Assembly (NCBI RefSeq): GCF_000238775.2
Contig: NZ_AFEJ02000005.1
Location: 248,001 to 312,000, forward strand
DNA: 64,000 nt
Reading direction: 5' to 3'
From: Acaryochloris sp. CCMEE 5410
GTDB taxonomy: Bacteria; Cyanobacteriota; Cyanobacteriia; Thermosynechococcales; Thermosynechococcaceae
Below are positions 55,663 through 64,000 of this stretch, one piece after another; within the stretch, counting starts at the first letter, position 1, and each line of letters opens with the position of its first letter. The position numbers and the translations under genes are program-made. Under the pieces are notes generated by a model that saw only the letters and a program-made list of their open reading frames with translations, was not told where the DNA came from and did no database searches.

Positions 55663-57135
55663 ATGACCTTCATCGCCATAGAGCACCCCAATCATTTTCT
55701 CTCTGCTCACGGTATGACGGTCCCTAGTGTACTGTTGCTATTGGTTTACGCCTTAGGTGTATTGAACGCAGCTCATGCAGTCATGAATGTGCGATCTTCA
55801 CAAAGTGCGATCGCATGGAGTTTGTCTCTCATTACCTTCCCAGGGATTGCTCTACCCCTATATTGGATCTTGGGACGAGTAGAATTCCACGGATATACCC
55901 AGGCTTATCATCAAGCTTACGCTCAAAATCACGATCTTGCCTATAACACCTATTTAGAAATCCTGTCCTATAAGGCAGTTCTTCCTACACAACTTGCCTC
56001 CCTTCAGAGGGTAGCAGGAGCATTAACTGAATTTCCGTTTACCCATAGTAATTCGGTTCACTTGCTGATAAATGCAGAGCAAACTTACTCAGCGATGCAA
56101 GAAGCGATCTTAAATTCTAAGGAATATATTCTGCTCCAATCGTACATTCTCAATGATGATCACGTCGGGGACATTTTTCCAAAAATCTTGATGCAAAAGG
56201 CTCAAGAGGGGATTCGTATTTATATCCTGTATGACGAAATTGGCTCTAAAAACTTGTCAAAAAACTACATCAACGTTCTGCAAAAAGGAGGAATTCAAGT
56301 CTCAGCTTTTAATAGTGCTCAAGGATGGGGGAATCAATTTCAACTCAACTTCCGCAATCATCGAAAGATCCTGGTGGTGGACGGCCAAGTTGCTTTTGTG
56401 GGTGGTATTAACATTGGGGATGAGTATTTGGGACAAAATGCTCATGTTGGTCCTTGGCGGGATACTCATCTTAAGGTGCAAGGTCCAGCAGTCCAGTGCT
56501 TACAACTTCCCTTTCTCAAAGATTGGTTTTGGGCCGTTAGGGAAATTCCTGAAATATGCTGGGAAGTTCACCCTGATCGAGGAAAGAACCAAACGGTGTT
56601 CATTTTTTCACCCGGTCCTACCGATCCTCAAAATGATTGCACCCTCTTTTTTGGCAGTATCATCAACCTCGCCCAACATCGCTTGTGGATCGCGAGTCCC
56701 TATTTTGTTCCAGATGACCCCATACTCACGTCATTAAAAATGGCTGCCTTGAGAGGGGTGGATGTACGTATTCTCTTACCTGATCGACCAGACCATTGGC
56801 TTGTGTATCTTTGTTCTTATTCTTACTACACCGAAATGGACGCTACGGGCATTAAACTGTATCGCTATAACCATGGATTTATGCATCAAAAGGCGATGTT
56901 GGTGGATGGTTGCCTTGCAGGAGTGGGAACAGTCAATCTAGACAATCGGTCCTTTCATCTTAATTTTGAGGTCATGACCTTTGTTAGCGATGTTGAGTTC
57001 GCTCGTAACGTTGAACAGATGTTGAAAGAAGATTTGGAGAATTCGATTGAGATTAATCTGTCTGAATATGAGCAAAAACCTAGCTGGTTTAAGCTGATTG
57101 TCAGAGTTTCACGATTGTTAGCCCCCCTGCAATAG
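55663..57135 (+). CDS. cls: Cardiolipin synthase (phospholipase D family)
   Basis: 490 residues. Two N-terminal membrane helices, then two HKD motifs: NHRKILVVDGQVAFVGGIN near 232-250 and HQKAMLVDG near 408-416 followed by GTVNLDNRSFHLNFE. These are the paired catalytic sites of bacterial cardiolipin synthases, which condense phosphatidylglycerol. Starts 31 bases after the endonuclease-fold gene and is probably in its operon. Confidence 0.93.
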   Translation: MTFIAIEHPNHFLSAHGMTVPSVLLLLVYALGVLNAAHAVMNVRSSQSAIAWSLSLITFPGIALPLYWILGRVEFHGYTQAYHQAYAQNHDLAYNTYLEILSYKAVLPTQLASLQRVAGALTEFPFTHSNSVHLLINAEQTYSAMQEAILNSKEYILLQSYILNDDHVGDIFPKILMQKAQEGIRIYILYDEIGSKNLSKNYINVLQKGGIQVSAFNSAQGWGNQFQLNFRNHRKILVVDGQVAFVGGINIGDEYLGQNAHVGPWRDTHLKVQGPAVQCLQLPFLKDWFWAVREIPEICWEVHPDRGKNQTVFIFSPGPTDPQNDCTLFFGSIINLAQHRLWIASPYFVPDDPILTSLKMAALRGVDVRILLPDRPDHWLVYLCSYSYYTEMDATGIKLYRYNHGFMHQKAMLVDGCLAGVGTVNLDNRSFHLNFEVMTFVSDVEFARNVEQMLKEDLENSIEINLSEYEQKPSWFKLIVRVSRLLAPLQ

Positions 57136-57237
57136 CTGATGTTTCATCCATTCTCTATGCAAAGGTACGAATCCATTAATTGGTCTTTCCTGAAAAATGA
57201 TGGATTTCAACTTCCAAAAGTGATTCTTGATGGGAAT

Positions 57238-57360
57238 TTAATGAGAGAGTAGTCCTGTTAATAGCAGCGGTATTAAAAATAGGAGCACACAAAACCATAG
57301 GAGAGTGGCTGGATCAACATTAAGGGTGATGGGTGGCTTCGGTTGATTTTTCATGTTCAT
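57238..57360 (-). CDS. Small single-span membrane protein (about 40 aa)
   Basis: Starts MNMKNQPKPPITLNVD, with one membrane helix (LLWFCVLLFLIPLLLTGLL). AAGGA lies just upstream; the second ATG at 57354 has better spacing. It follows the PfpI gene by 22 bases, same strand. No family recognised. Confidence 0.55.
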   Translation of the reverse strand: MNMKNQPKPPITLNVDPATLLWFCVLLFLIPLLLTGLLSH

Positions 57361-57382
57361 TGTCCTTCTGAAACTTATCAGA

Positions 57383-58462
57383 TTAAGTGACTGCAGCGAT
57401 CGTTGTGGGCATAGGGGGCTTGATATGATCCCCAGATCTAGCCCGGTATAGATCTGCCAATCGTTGTTCATGATTGGCTAGATCATGTTCCACTTCTTCT
57501 AAAATTGATACGGTTTGAGGGTCAGTCAGTTGATTACATAAGTGATGAACATCAATCACCCCAGTTTGAATATCGCCAAGGGCACGCCGTAAAATCGATG
57601 TATCATTACTCGATTGCAGCCAACTTTGCAGAGCGGCATAAGCTTCACTACCAACGGCCCGCCAAGTGGCCCGTTCTCCAAACACATCATAAAGGTGAGC
57701 TTCTAGCCGCTCCACGTGATAGTGCTTAGTTGAACTAATACCCTGTAAGAACAATCGCAAATCTTGATGGGAAACGCGATGACTATACTGCCTAAAAGCT
57801 TCAAGGGTATATCGTTCCCCAACAATGGTTGTATTGAGGGCTTTAACAATCTCCTGTTTATTAGAGCCGCCCCAGGCTTCCCCTAACTTCCACCAATTAA
57901 AGGTGGAGTCAGTAAACTCTGGCAGCCTAGTTCCTTTAATCGTCAAGTTTAGACACTTGAGTAGCATGGTGGTGAACATTGGCAGATCGCTAGGTTGTCT
58001 GGCTGTGATCAGATTTCCGTCAACGACAACAGGTTCATTGACGTATATTGCACCAGCATTTTGGAGATCTTTATGAATCGATCGAGCACTCGTTGCATGC
58101 TTATCGCGAAGTCGATCTGCTTCGATCAGTATCTGAGGGCCATAGCCCACAGCCGCTACCCAGATACCCTGGTCTATTGCTTGAGAAACCAACCGGACCA
58201 TATTGGGGTTGGCGCGAATGTGACCTCCAGGAATAACGATGGCGTCAAAATCCCCAGCCCTCACTTCAGTTGACGTAGCAACCGGTTTGACTGTAACGGT
58301 ACCATGCTTGTCTTGGTACCCCTCATTCATTCGGGAACCGATAACCGAGACAGTGACCCCTGCTTTGCGCAATGCAGTACTAGGAACTTGATATGCAGAG
58401 TCTTCAAACTGGTTCTCCAGTAAAATAGCAACTCGTTTTCTCGGCGTTGGATGTTGTGACAT
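57383..58462 (-). CDS. DJ-1/PfpI-domain protein without catalytic Cys, fused to helical domain
   Basis: 359 residues. Residues 8-175 are a DJ-1/PfpI (class I glutamine amidotransferase-like) fold: VAILLENQFEDSAY, FDAIVIPGGHIRANP, WVAAVGYGPQIL, GNLITARQPSDLPMF. The nucleophile elbow is normally A-[IV]-C-H-G; here it is VGYG with Gly106 and Tyr107, so the Cys-His pair is missing. Residues about 190-345 are helical and look ferritin-like (DUF2383-like, tentative). Likely a non-enzymatic or sensing protein in a stress operon with the broken DUF5335 gene upstream. Confidence 0.82.
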   Translation of the reverse strand: MSQHPTPRKRVAILLENQFEDSAYQVPSTALRKAGVTVSVIGSRMNEGYQDKHGTVTVKPVATSTEVRAGDFDAIVIPGGHIRANPNMVRLVSQAIDQGIWVAAVGYGPQILIEADRLRDKHATSARSIHKDLQNAGAIYVNEPVVVDGNLITARQPSDLPMFTTMLLKCLNLTIKGTRLPEFTDSTFNWWKLGEAWGGSNKQEIVKALNTTIVGERYTLEAFRQYSHRVSHQDLRLFLQGISSTKHYHVERLEAHLYDVFGERATWRAVGSEAYAALQSWLQSSNDTSILRRALGDIQTGVIDVHHLCNQLTDPQTVSILEEVEHDLANHEQRLADLYRARSGDHIKPPMPTTIAAVT

Positions 58463-58492
58463 GAGAGTAACCTCTGATTCGCCATTTGATAA

Positions 58493-58841
58493 CTAACTCA
58501 AACGCAAGATCGTCTGAGTACCGTTGTGATCCAAATATCTATTGCCACTACTTGTCCTGAGATATCTTTGGCAACCCATACGGCCTTGGGCGCATTGACT
58601 GTATGTGCATAGGTCACCTGATCACCTCCAATCGCAATCATCAAATCGTTCCCTTCGCGGGTGGATCGTAAGTGATGGACGCTAGGGGTGACTGTTGAAC
58701 GAGATTTTCATCTCCAACGTCTTCGTCAGTTACTTCAATTGCAAGGGAACATCCCCTGTAACTCTTCGTAAGGTGATCGAAAAAAGCTAACCACTGGTCT
58801 TGAGGGATTTGCTGGGTTTCTTGAATAGTGTGTTCAGTCAT
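58493..58841 (-). pseudogene. DUF5335 family protein, broken by two frameshifts
   Basis: The frame from 58841 (MTEHTIQETQQIPQDQWLAF) stops early at 58641. In the next frame the family sequence goes on as NDLMIAIGGDQVTYAHTVNA and VWVAKDISGQVVA, and in a third as LDHNGTQTILRLS, ending at 58493. Order and length (about 115 residues) fit DUF5335. Two single-base errors, biological or technical, explain the break. First gene of the PfpI operon; promoter box P lies upstream. Confidence 0.7.
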
Positions 58842-58893
58842 AATCCGCTCCCTAGGAGTCTAAAGCTCCCCACCATCAAGGGCTATCTTTCAA

Positions 58894-58923
58894 CTTAGAA
58901 AGTAAAATTGAGAAACTTGTGAA
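58894..58923 (-). promoter_or_regulatory. Recurrent promoter box, copy P (upstream of DUF5335-PfpI operon)
   Basis: Minus strand TTCACAAGTTTCTCA, 9 bases, then TCTAAG, about 53 bases before the ATG. Its 15-bp box equals that of copy M. An IS630 element sits 31 bases further out. Confidence 0.67.
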
Positions 58924-58954
58924 GGCATTGCCACAGGCCAAACGCTGCCTGTTA

Positions 58955-59894
58955 TAGCGCTACGAATAAACGTTAGGACATTCCTTGAAAGCAGCATCGA
59001 CACAGCCTCGAAAGGTGTCAAATTCATCCCATCGCTGCCTCATCCAGTTTTTAAGCACAAACCACCAGTGCTCAATTTTGTTGAGGTCTGGCGAATAGGG
59101 CGGCAGATACCAAATCTCGCAACCCGCCTCAGCTACGATTTCCTCATCGCTTGGCCTTTGTGAAAACTGGCATTGTCAATGACGATGACATCACCTGGCT
59201 CTAACTGGGGTAGAAGACACTCCTGGAGCCACATCTCAAATAAGCTGCGGTTGCATGACCCTTCAAACGTCATTGGGGCAAATAGGTCTTTCTCCCTAAG
59301 TGCCGCAATAAAGCTCACTCGCTCGGTCCGCTTCCCTGATTTGAGACTATGAAAACGCTCACCTTTGGGACAGTATCCATAGGGGTACTCATCTCGGTTA
59401 TCAATACCCGATTCGTCAACATAGCTAATCTGCTCTGGACGCTTTGTACTCAAGCGCTCGATAAAGGCTTGGCGCTGAGCTTCATCGCGCTCTTGGTAGC
59501 CATAGGTCTTTTTTTTCGAGTGATGCCAAGTTTGCGCATTGCATCGCTGATGTTCTGCTGGGTGACGCCCTCGCCCCACAGCTTTGCCATTTGACCTTGG
59601 GTTTTATCGCCATGCTCTTGAACAAACGCTCGAAAGCGAGGCCAATCTGTGATTTTGTGGCGATTACCTTTTTGATAGCGTGTAATGGCCTGACAGTCGC
59701 CCGTCTCCTGCTCACGCTTGAGCCATAGGTCTAGGGTATTGCGACTGATGTGCAAGGTTGTGCACACAGTCGTTTTGCGCTCTCCGCGTTTGACGGCATC
59801 AATGGCCTTGCGGCGCAGATCATAACTGTAGGGGGCTGACATACATACTCCGTGAGACTCATCACATATGTCCTAGCATGAATTCGTAACGCTA
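58955..59894 (-). mobile_element. IS630-family insertion sequence
   Basis: About 940 bases with short inverted ends TAGCGCTACGAAT and, inverted, TAGCGTTACGAAT, flanked by TA on both sides (58953-58954 and 59895-59896), the usual IS630 target. Inserted next to promoter box P. Confidence 0.8.
58960..59842 (-). pseudogene. IS630-family transposase with slippage site and broken end
   Basis: N-terminal helix-turn-helix frame 59842-59450 (YSYDLRRKAIDAVKRG). At a run of eight A (59509-59516, minus strand) the DDE frame KKKTYGYQERDEAQRQAF takes over, a classical frameshift point in IS630 elements; SYVDESGIDNRD and VIVIDNASFHK hold Asp residues. Near 59133 a further shift leads to IWYLPPYSPDLNKIEHWWF, ending at 58960. 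The last shift is probably a disabling mutation. Confidence 0.8.
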
Positions 59895-60098
59895 TATGTG
59901 TTCACAGATATTGCAATGCTGGGACTATATCCTTGCCCCAACCCCATAAGCCATTCATTGAACAAAGGGTGCTCAGAATATTACTAGTGAACACCCTTGA
60001 AAGCATTGGCAGTAACTAAAAATTGCCTGCCTCATAAGTTCTTCAATATTAGTATTTACTGTTCCAGGTGACTGGCTCATCTGAAGTTCATTGAGAAG

Positions 60099-60240
60099 GC
60101 TCTAAGACTGTAGATTACTTAATCATCGGAAGTGGCTTATCTTCTCTAGTGTTCGGAGCACTGATGGCTAACGCTGGCAAAAAAGTCAAAATCTTAGAAT
60201 CTCACGAGCACCCAGGAGATTTGGGGCAGTGCAGCACAAT
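60099..60240 (+). pseudogene. FAD/NAD-dependent oxidoreductase, N-terminal fragment
   Basis: In frame from about 60099 the sequence reads VDYLIIGSGLSSLVFGALMA, then KKVKILESHEHPGD, the dinucleotide-binding start of phytoene-desaturase/CrtISO-like flavoproteins. There is no start codon or remainder of the enzyme. The frame runs straight into a hydrolase start at 60241, so it is a short relic. Confidence 0.6.
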
Positions 60241-60841
60241 GAAGATCCTCTTAGTTCATGGCCTGGGTAGGACACCGATGTCAATGATGGGCCTCTCAAA
60301 TTACCGCGATCAGTCTGGCTATCAAATAGAATTTTTTGGCTACACTGCCTTTGCTGAATCTTACGAACAGATCGTAACGCGTTTGCGAGATCGATTCCGA
60401 CTGTTGTCAACTCAATGCCCCTACGAGATTGTAGCTCATTCTCTCGGTGGGATATTGACCCGCTCAACCCAAGCTCTATCTAGAAGCCTCCCCGCCATAT
60501 TGAGATATTGAGATTCTAGGCACGCCCAATCACCCCCACGCTTAGCAAAATAGTCTGGAATCTATGGCCCTTCCACTGGTTCCCGAGAACCAGTGGTTTT
60601 ATGCATCTCTGCCAATTTGCACGCCTCCTGTACCATCATTGCGGGTACCAGCGGTCCTCGTGGTCCCTGGAGCCCCTTTGGTATGGAGTTGAACGATGGG
60701 CTTGTGGTTCTGAATGAAACTCGTCTCCTGGAATCCGATCAACCCATAACATTTCCAGGAATCTATGGTTTTATGATGAATCAAGCAACCGTTCAGATAG
60801 CGGTAGCTCAAGTCTTTCAACACTCTCATCTAGATGAATAA
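60241..60841 (+). pseudogene. Alpha/beta hydrolase (lipase-like), frameshifted
   Basis: Starts MKILLVHGLGRTPMSMMGLS and has the nucleophile elbow IVAHSLGGILTR (Ser in GHSxG-like AHSLGG). The frame is lost near 60490; ILGTPNHPP-like sequence and then TIIAGTSGPRGPWSPFGMEL, NDGLVVLNETRLL and FMMNQATVQIAVAQVF occur in other frames up to 60841. Family is esterase/lipase. Inactive as written. Confidence 0.72.
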
Positions 60842-61101
60842 TGGCAATGGCCCTAAACACTTTAGGGATTTGGGTTAGGGACTTTTTGGAGTGATTCGTT
60901 CGCTGAGTTGTAATCCAGTGGTAAAACAATGATCCAAACATTAGCGAAATGATAAACAAAAATGGATTCCAAATGGGATCTTGTCCTCTTTGGTGATCAG
61001 AGTAAGAATACATTTAGAGCCTCATAACTTACCAATTTGACTGAGAATCATAACGGTAGATCAAGGGGTTCAGCCTTGTTTAGTTTTATCTGTGAGCAGA
61101 A

Positions 61102-61484
61102 TTACAACACATTTTTCTGGATCACCAAAGAGGACAAGACTCTCCAAATGCCTAAAACTAAGGCGACTAGACCAGGACCAGGGCAGTAACCTGCCATTCC
61201 CCAACCAATGCCAAAGATAGCTGATCCGATAAGTAACTGCCAATCGATAGTCTGTTTAGTGGGTAGATAAAACTTAGGGCTAAAGATAGGCGTGGAACGT
61301 CCCAGAACACATCTAAAAGTGAGGATTGTTACTCCAACAGCTCCACCTAAAGTAAATAGAAGCGTGGGATCCAAGTCCCCGTTACATCCAGAAACCGAGG
61401 ACACGCTCGCGATCAATCATTGGAGATATTCCCAACCAAGTCCGAAGATATTCCTGAGATTAAGGCAATAAGTTGTTGTTTCAT
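61102..61484 (-). pseudogene. YeeE/YedE family transporter component (second of a pair), decayed
   Basis: Start-like MKQQLIALISG at 61484, then frames shift to FLDVTGTWDPTLLFTLGGAV-type sequence and SAIFGIGWGMAGYCPGPGLV. This matches the shorter partner of two-gene YeeE/YedE (DUF6691) sulfur-compound transport pairs. Several indels. Overlaps the end of the upstream partner. Confidence 0.72.
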
Positions 61485-61950
61485 GCCACTGCCTCTTTAT
61501 CTAAGAGATGCCCCATCAATTTGGTAATACCTGGTGGGTCACCCAAACCGTTGATATCGCAGTCAAGATAAATGTCAACACTGCTGCCAGGGATCTCACA
61601 GACAAGCGCCCTAAACACAAACACCGTGACCACTGGTGCAGCCATTCCCATACGAGTCCCAAAACCTACCAAAATCCACCAATGATCATCATCCTAGGAG
61701 AAAAAGTAGAGGTGGGTGTGGGTTGGGGAGCCAAACATATTCGTAGAGAGCCCCCCCATAAAGAGTCCTAAGATAAAGGTCCAACGCCAGCGTTCGTGGG
61801 GGTAAGCTTGATCGCACCATTAACCATACCGCTCATACCAGCAATACGACCATTGAAGAGTAGTAAGATTGTCGCACTCAGACCGATTAGGATACCTCCT
61901 AACAAAGCCCTAACCCAGTAAAATGTACCCATTGGTTTCTCCTTATTCAA
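61481..61950 (-). pseudogene. YeeE/YedE family transporter component (first of a pair), decayed
   Basis: N-terminus VRALLGGILIGLSATILLL and NGRIAGMSGMVNGAIK, then after shifts FILGLFMGG and LVGFGTRMG, with GNGCTSGHGVC in the next frame, the Cys motif of this family. At least two indels. Follows the SulP remnant closely. Confidence 0.72.
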
Positions 61951-63430
61951 TTACAGCCCAGCGCTAGCATGGCCTGATGAGTGCTTAGAAAGATGCGTTC
62001 TCGACCCAGCTTTTCCACAAAATCTGTCTTCTCTAGCTGATCCATCACTGGACCTTTGACTTCAGCTAAATAGACCCACACTCCAGCAGAGTTCAAATCA
62101 GCAAACAGTGCTTCAAGCGTTTCCAATGCGCTCGCATCAATGAAGTTGATGGCACTACAGATCAGTACAAGATGTTGCAAATCAGATATGTGAGACACAG
62201 CATGCAGCACATAGTCTTCCAAGCTTTATATTGGCAAAATAGAGACTTTCATCCACACGAATTGCTAACACATGTGGGTAGGTTTTACAGGATTCCGTAG
62301 CACATTCCTAAAATGCTCAGAGCCCTCATTCGACAACAACTGCTAAATGGGATGGCTGGTCCGCCATAAATACAGGCATAGAGAGGCCAGAACTCCTACG
62401 AGAATTCCAGCTTCAATCCCTAACCCCAACACAGCACAAATGTGATCAGTAATGAAGCCGCATCTGCACGATTGTATTGCCACATGCGTTGCAGTGATGT
62501 GAATCTATCAAATTCAAGACAGCAACGATAATGATCGCTGCCATACAGCCTGAGGCAAAAATAAAATAAGGGTGTGAAAATAGAACCGTTAAGGCAATGA
62601 GCAAAGCTGTGATGATGGATGCTAACCCAGTGTTGGCCCCAGCACTAAATTAACCACGGTTCGACTTAATCCCCAGTTACTGGATATCCACCAGTGAAGG
62701 CTGCGCTCAGGTTTGCAGCTCCTAGACCGATCAACTCTTGGTTGGCATCAATTTTTGCCGACGTTTACTAGCCAGGGACTTAGCCACAGCAATACTTTCC
62801 ATAAATCCACAAGACTAATTGCAACGGCAGTAGGCATAAGAGCTTGCCAACTCTTCAAGTCAAAGGTGGGCAGCGTCAAGGGCGGCAAACCCGCTGGAAT
62901 CTCACCAATAATCTTGACCTGAGCCACTTCATGGAGTTGGAGTCCCCACACCAAAACTGTATTAACGAGCACCAGCAGCAATGGTCCACTTCTGGTCAAG
63001 GGGAGAATCAAATTTGGAGGCAACCCTTGCTTCTTTAGCAGTGGCTGCAATTGATGGTTGAAGACCAGCAACACAACTAGGCTAGTGAGACCAAGGATCA
63101 GGGTAATGCTATTACTCTGAGGAAGGTGCTGCCAATCTCCTGTAGTAATTCTGGAAAGGACTCGGTCTTTGGAAGCTGCAATCCCAAAAGGTGTTTGAGT
63201 TGGCTAAAACCAATAATGATGGCAGCTGCACTCGTGAAGCCAGAAATTACGGCATGACTGAGAAAGTTCACCAGAAAACCGAGTCGAACCACTCCCATCA
63301 GCACTTGTAGGATGCCTACTAAAAGGGCCAACATCATAGCCAAAGTTAGGTATACTGCGGACGACTTGCGGCTTAACATTGTAGTGGAGAGATTTGGCAG
63401 ACTGGGAGTATCCCTCAACCGACTCCCCTA
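61947..63430 (-). pseudogene. SulP-family anion permease, decayed and 5'-truncated
   Basis: Minus-strand pieces in order: LGFLVNFLSHAVISGFTSAA (63.3 kb), GLPPNLILPLTRSGPLLLVL and VGEIP-like loop (63.0 kb), ELIGLGAANLSAAFTGGYPV (62.7 kb), PYFIFASGCMAAIIIVAVLN (62.5 kb) and a C-terminal STAS domain (CSAINFIDASALETLEALFA, 62.1 kb). At least four frameshifts. The N-terminus is missing where a transposase remnant begins. The whole set SulP-YeeE-YedE suggests a lost sulfur oxyanion import locus. Confidence 0.8.
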
Positions 63431-63445
63431 TTTGCATGATTAAAT

Positions 63446-64000
63446 TGATTTCACCGCAGAGGAAATCCAACACCTCAATTACGAACGCTATCATCACCCT
63501 CACCCACGGGTACAGCGACGGATGGAAGTCCTCTACTTAAGAGTCAGGTCTTGCCCATGCCCAGATCTGCCAGCTTGTCAGATTAGCCGTCCGACCTTAG
63601 CCAAACCCTTCGTTTGTATCAACAAGGAGGAATTGAAGGACTGAAGACCCTGGAATATAAAGGTCAACCAGTTCACTCAACGCTCATAGCGATAGTGTGA
63701 GAGCCTATTTTGAGCAACACCCGCCCCGCACCAGTGCAGAAGCCCAAGCAGTCATTGAACAATTGACAGGTATTAAGCGTTCTCCACCCAGATCAAAGCC
63801 TTCCTCAAGCGCATCGGTTGTCGCTATCGAAAAGTGGGGTATGTGCGGGAAAGTCGAGTCTGCCCGAGAAAATTGAGGAACAAGAGCAGTTCGACAACTC
63901 GCCTTGAACCCTTATTAGAGGAAGCTCAACGCCAAGAGGCGTCTTGTCTTTTTGTGGATGCTGCTCATTTTGTTCACCGGGCTTATCTGGGGTTTCTCTG
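63446..64000 (+). pseudogene. IS630-family transposase remnant, runs off the right edge
   Basis: Across frames: FTAEEIQHLNYERYHHPHPR, VLYLKSQGLAHAQICQLVRL-like helix-turn-helix, LRLYQQGGIEGLKTLEYKGQ, TSAEAQAVIEQLTGIKRSP and, at the edge, LFVDAAHFVHRAYLGF with catalytic Asp. Multiple frameshifts. Different from the IS630 copy at 58955. Its insertion probably removed the SulP start. Confidence 0.75.

Noticed and set aside
60771-61013. Minus-strand open frame of 80 codons
   Set aside because: It overlaps the end of the hydrolase pseudogene and shows no family pattern.
1-64000. CRISPR arrays, rRNA, tRNA, replication or partition genes
   Set aside because: No regularly spaced repeats, cloverleaf-like genes, or Rep/Par proteins were recognised on either strand.

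Overview
The window looks like part of a cyanobacterial genome or large plasmid, and the gene content fits an Acaryochloris-like organism. Supporting signs are the NAD-linked Hox hydrogenase, the cyanobacteria-type families DUF1830 and DUF1816, CBS-CP12 fusions, a Rieske oxygenase of the pheophorbide/chlorophyllide oxygenase type, and about a dozen copies of the octamer GCGATCGC (HIP1) in the gene-dense parts. The genus is an inference. I see no rRNA, tRNA, CRISPR array, replication or partition gene.

Layout. 1-12.6 kb: universal stress proteins (USPs), a ferredoxin-nitroreductase fusion, and the bidirectional hydrogenase genes hoxE, hoxF, hoxU, hoxY and hoxH, interleaved with a solute-binding protein, two CBS-CP12 fusions and a bactofilin-like membrane protein. 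12.6-18.8 kb (minus strand): hoxW-hypA-hypB, three non-hyp genes, then hypF-hypC. 19-26.4 kb: a secreted protein, a UbiA-type prenyltransferase, a HypE-like protein lacking the catalytic C-terminal cysteine, and a very large CBS/GAF/PAS hybrid histidine kinase. 26.7-38.6 kb: glycogen phosphorylase, a group-2 sigma factor with a 52-residue membrane protein, an oxidoreductase, a PRC-barrel protein, groES-groEL, DUF1830/DUF1816 proteins and an MgtC-type membrane protein. 38.6-49 kb: AT-rich, with two more USPs, a KOW protein, nested insertion sequences, a MITE-like element, a flavodoxin and an ftsH gene cut by an insertion sequence. 49.5-58.9 kb: NmrA-like protein, Rieske oxygenase, methyltransferase, an insertion sequence, an endonuclease/phosphatase-fold protein, cardiolipin synthase and a DJ-1/PfpI protein without its nucleophile. 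58.9-64 kb: an IS630 element and a row of decayed genes (hydrolase, YeeE/YedE transporters, SulP permease) ending in another transposase remnant.

How the genes fit together. The core resembles a dark/low-oxygen fermentation and stress island. Glycogen phosphorylase releases sugar phosphate, Hox disposes of NADH electrons as H2, CBS-CP12 proteins could link adenylate and redox state to the Calvin cycle, and USPs, the chaperonin, FtsH and a sigma factor handle stress. The most interesting signal is a repeated promoter element. At least 15 intergenic sites carry a 15-bp box close to CTCACAAGTTTCTCA (two TCA half-sites 11 bp apart) followed by exactly 9 bp and a -10-like hexamer, usually TCTANN. 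They point at most transcription units of the island, including separate copies on both sides of three divergent gene pairs. This suggests one regulon under one activator or alternative sigma factor, which I cannot identify from sequence alone.
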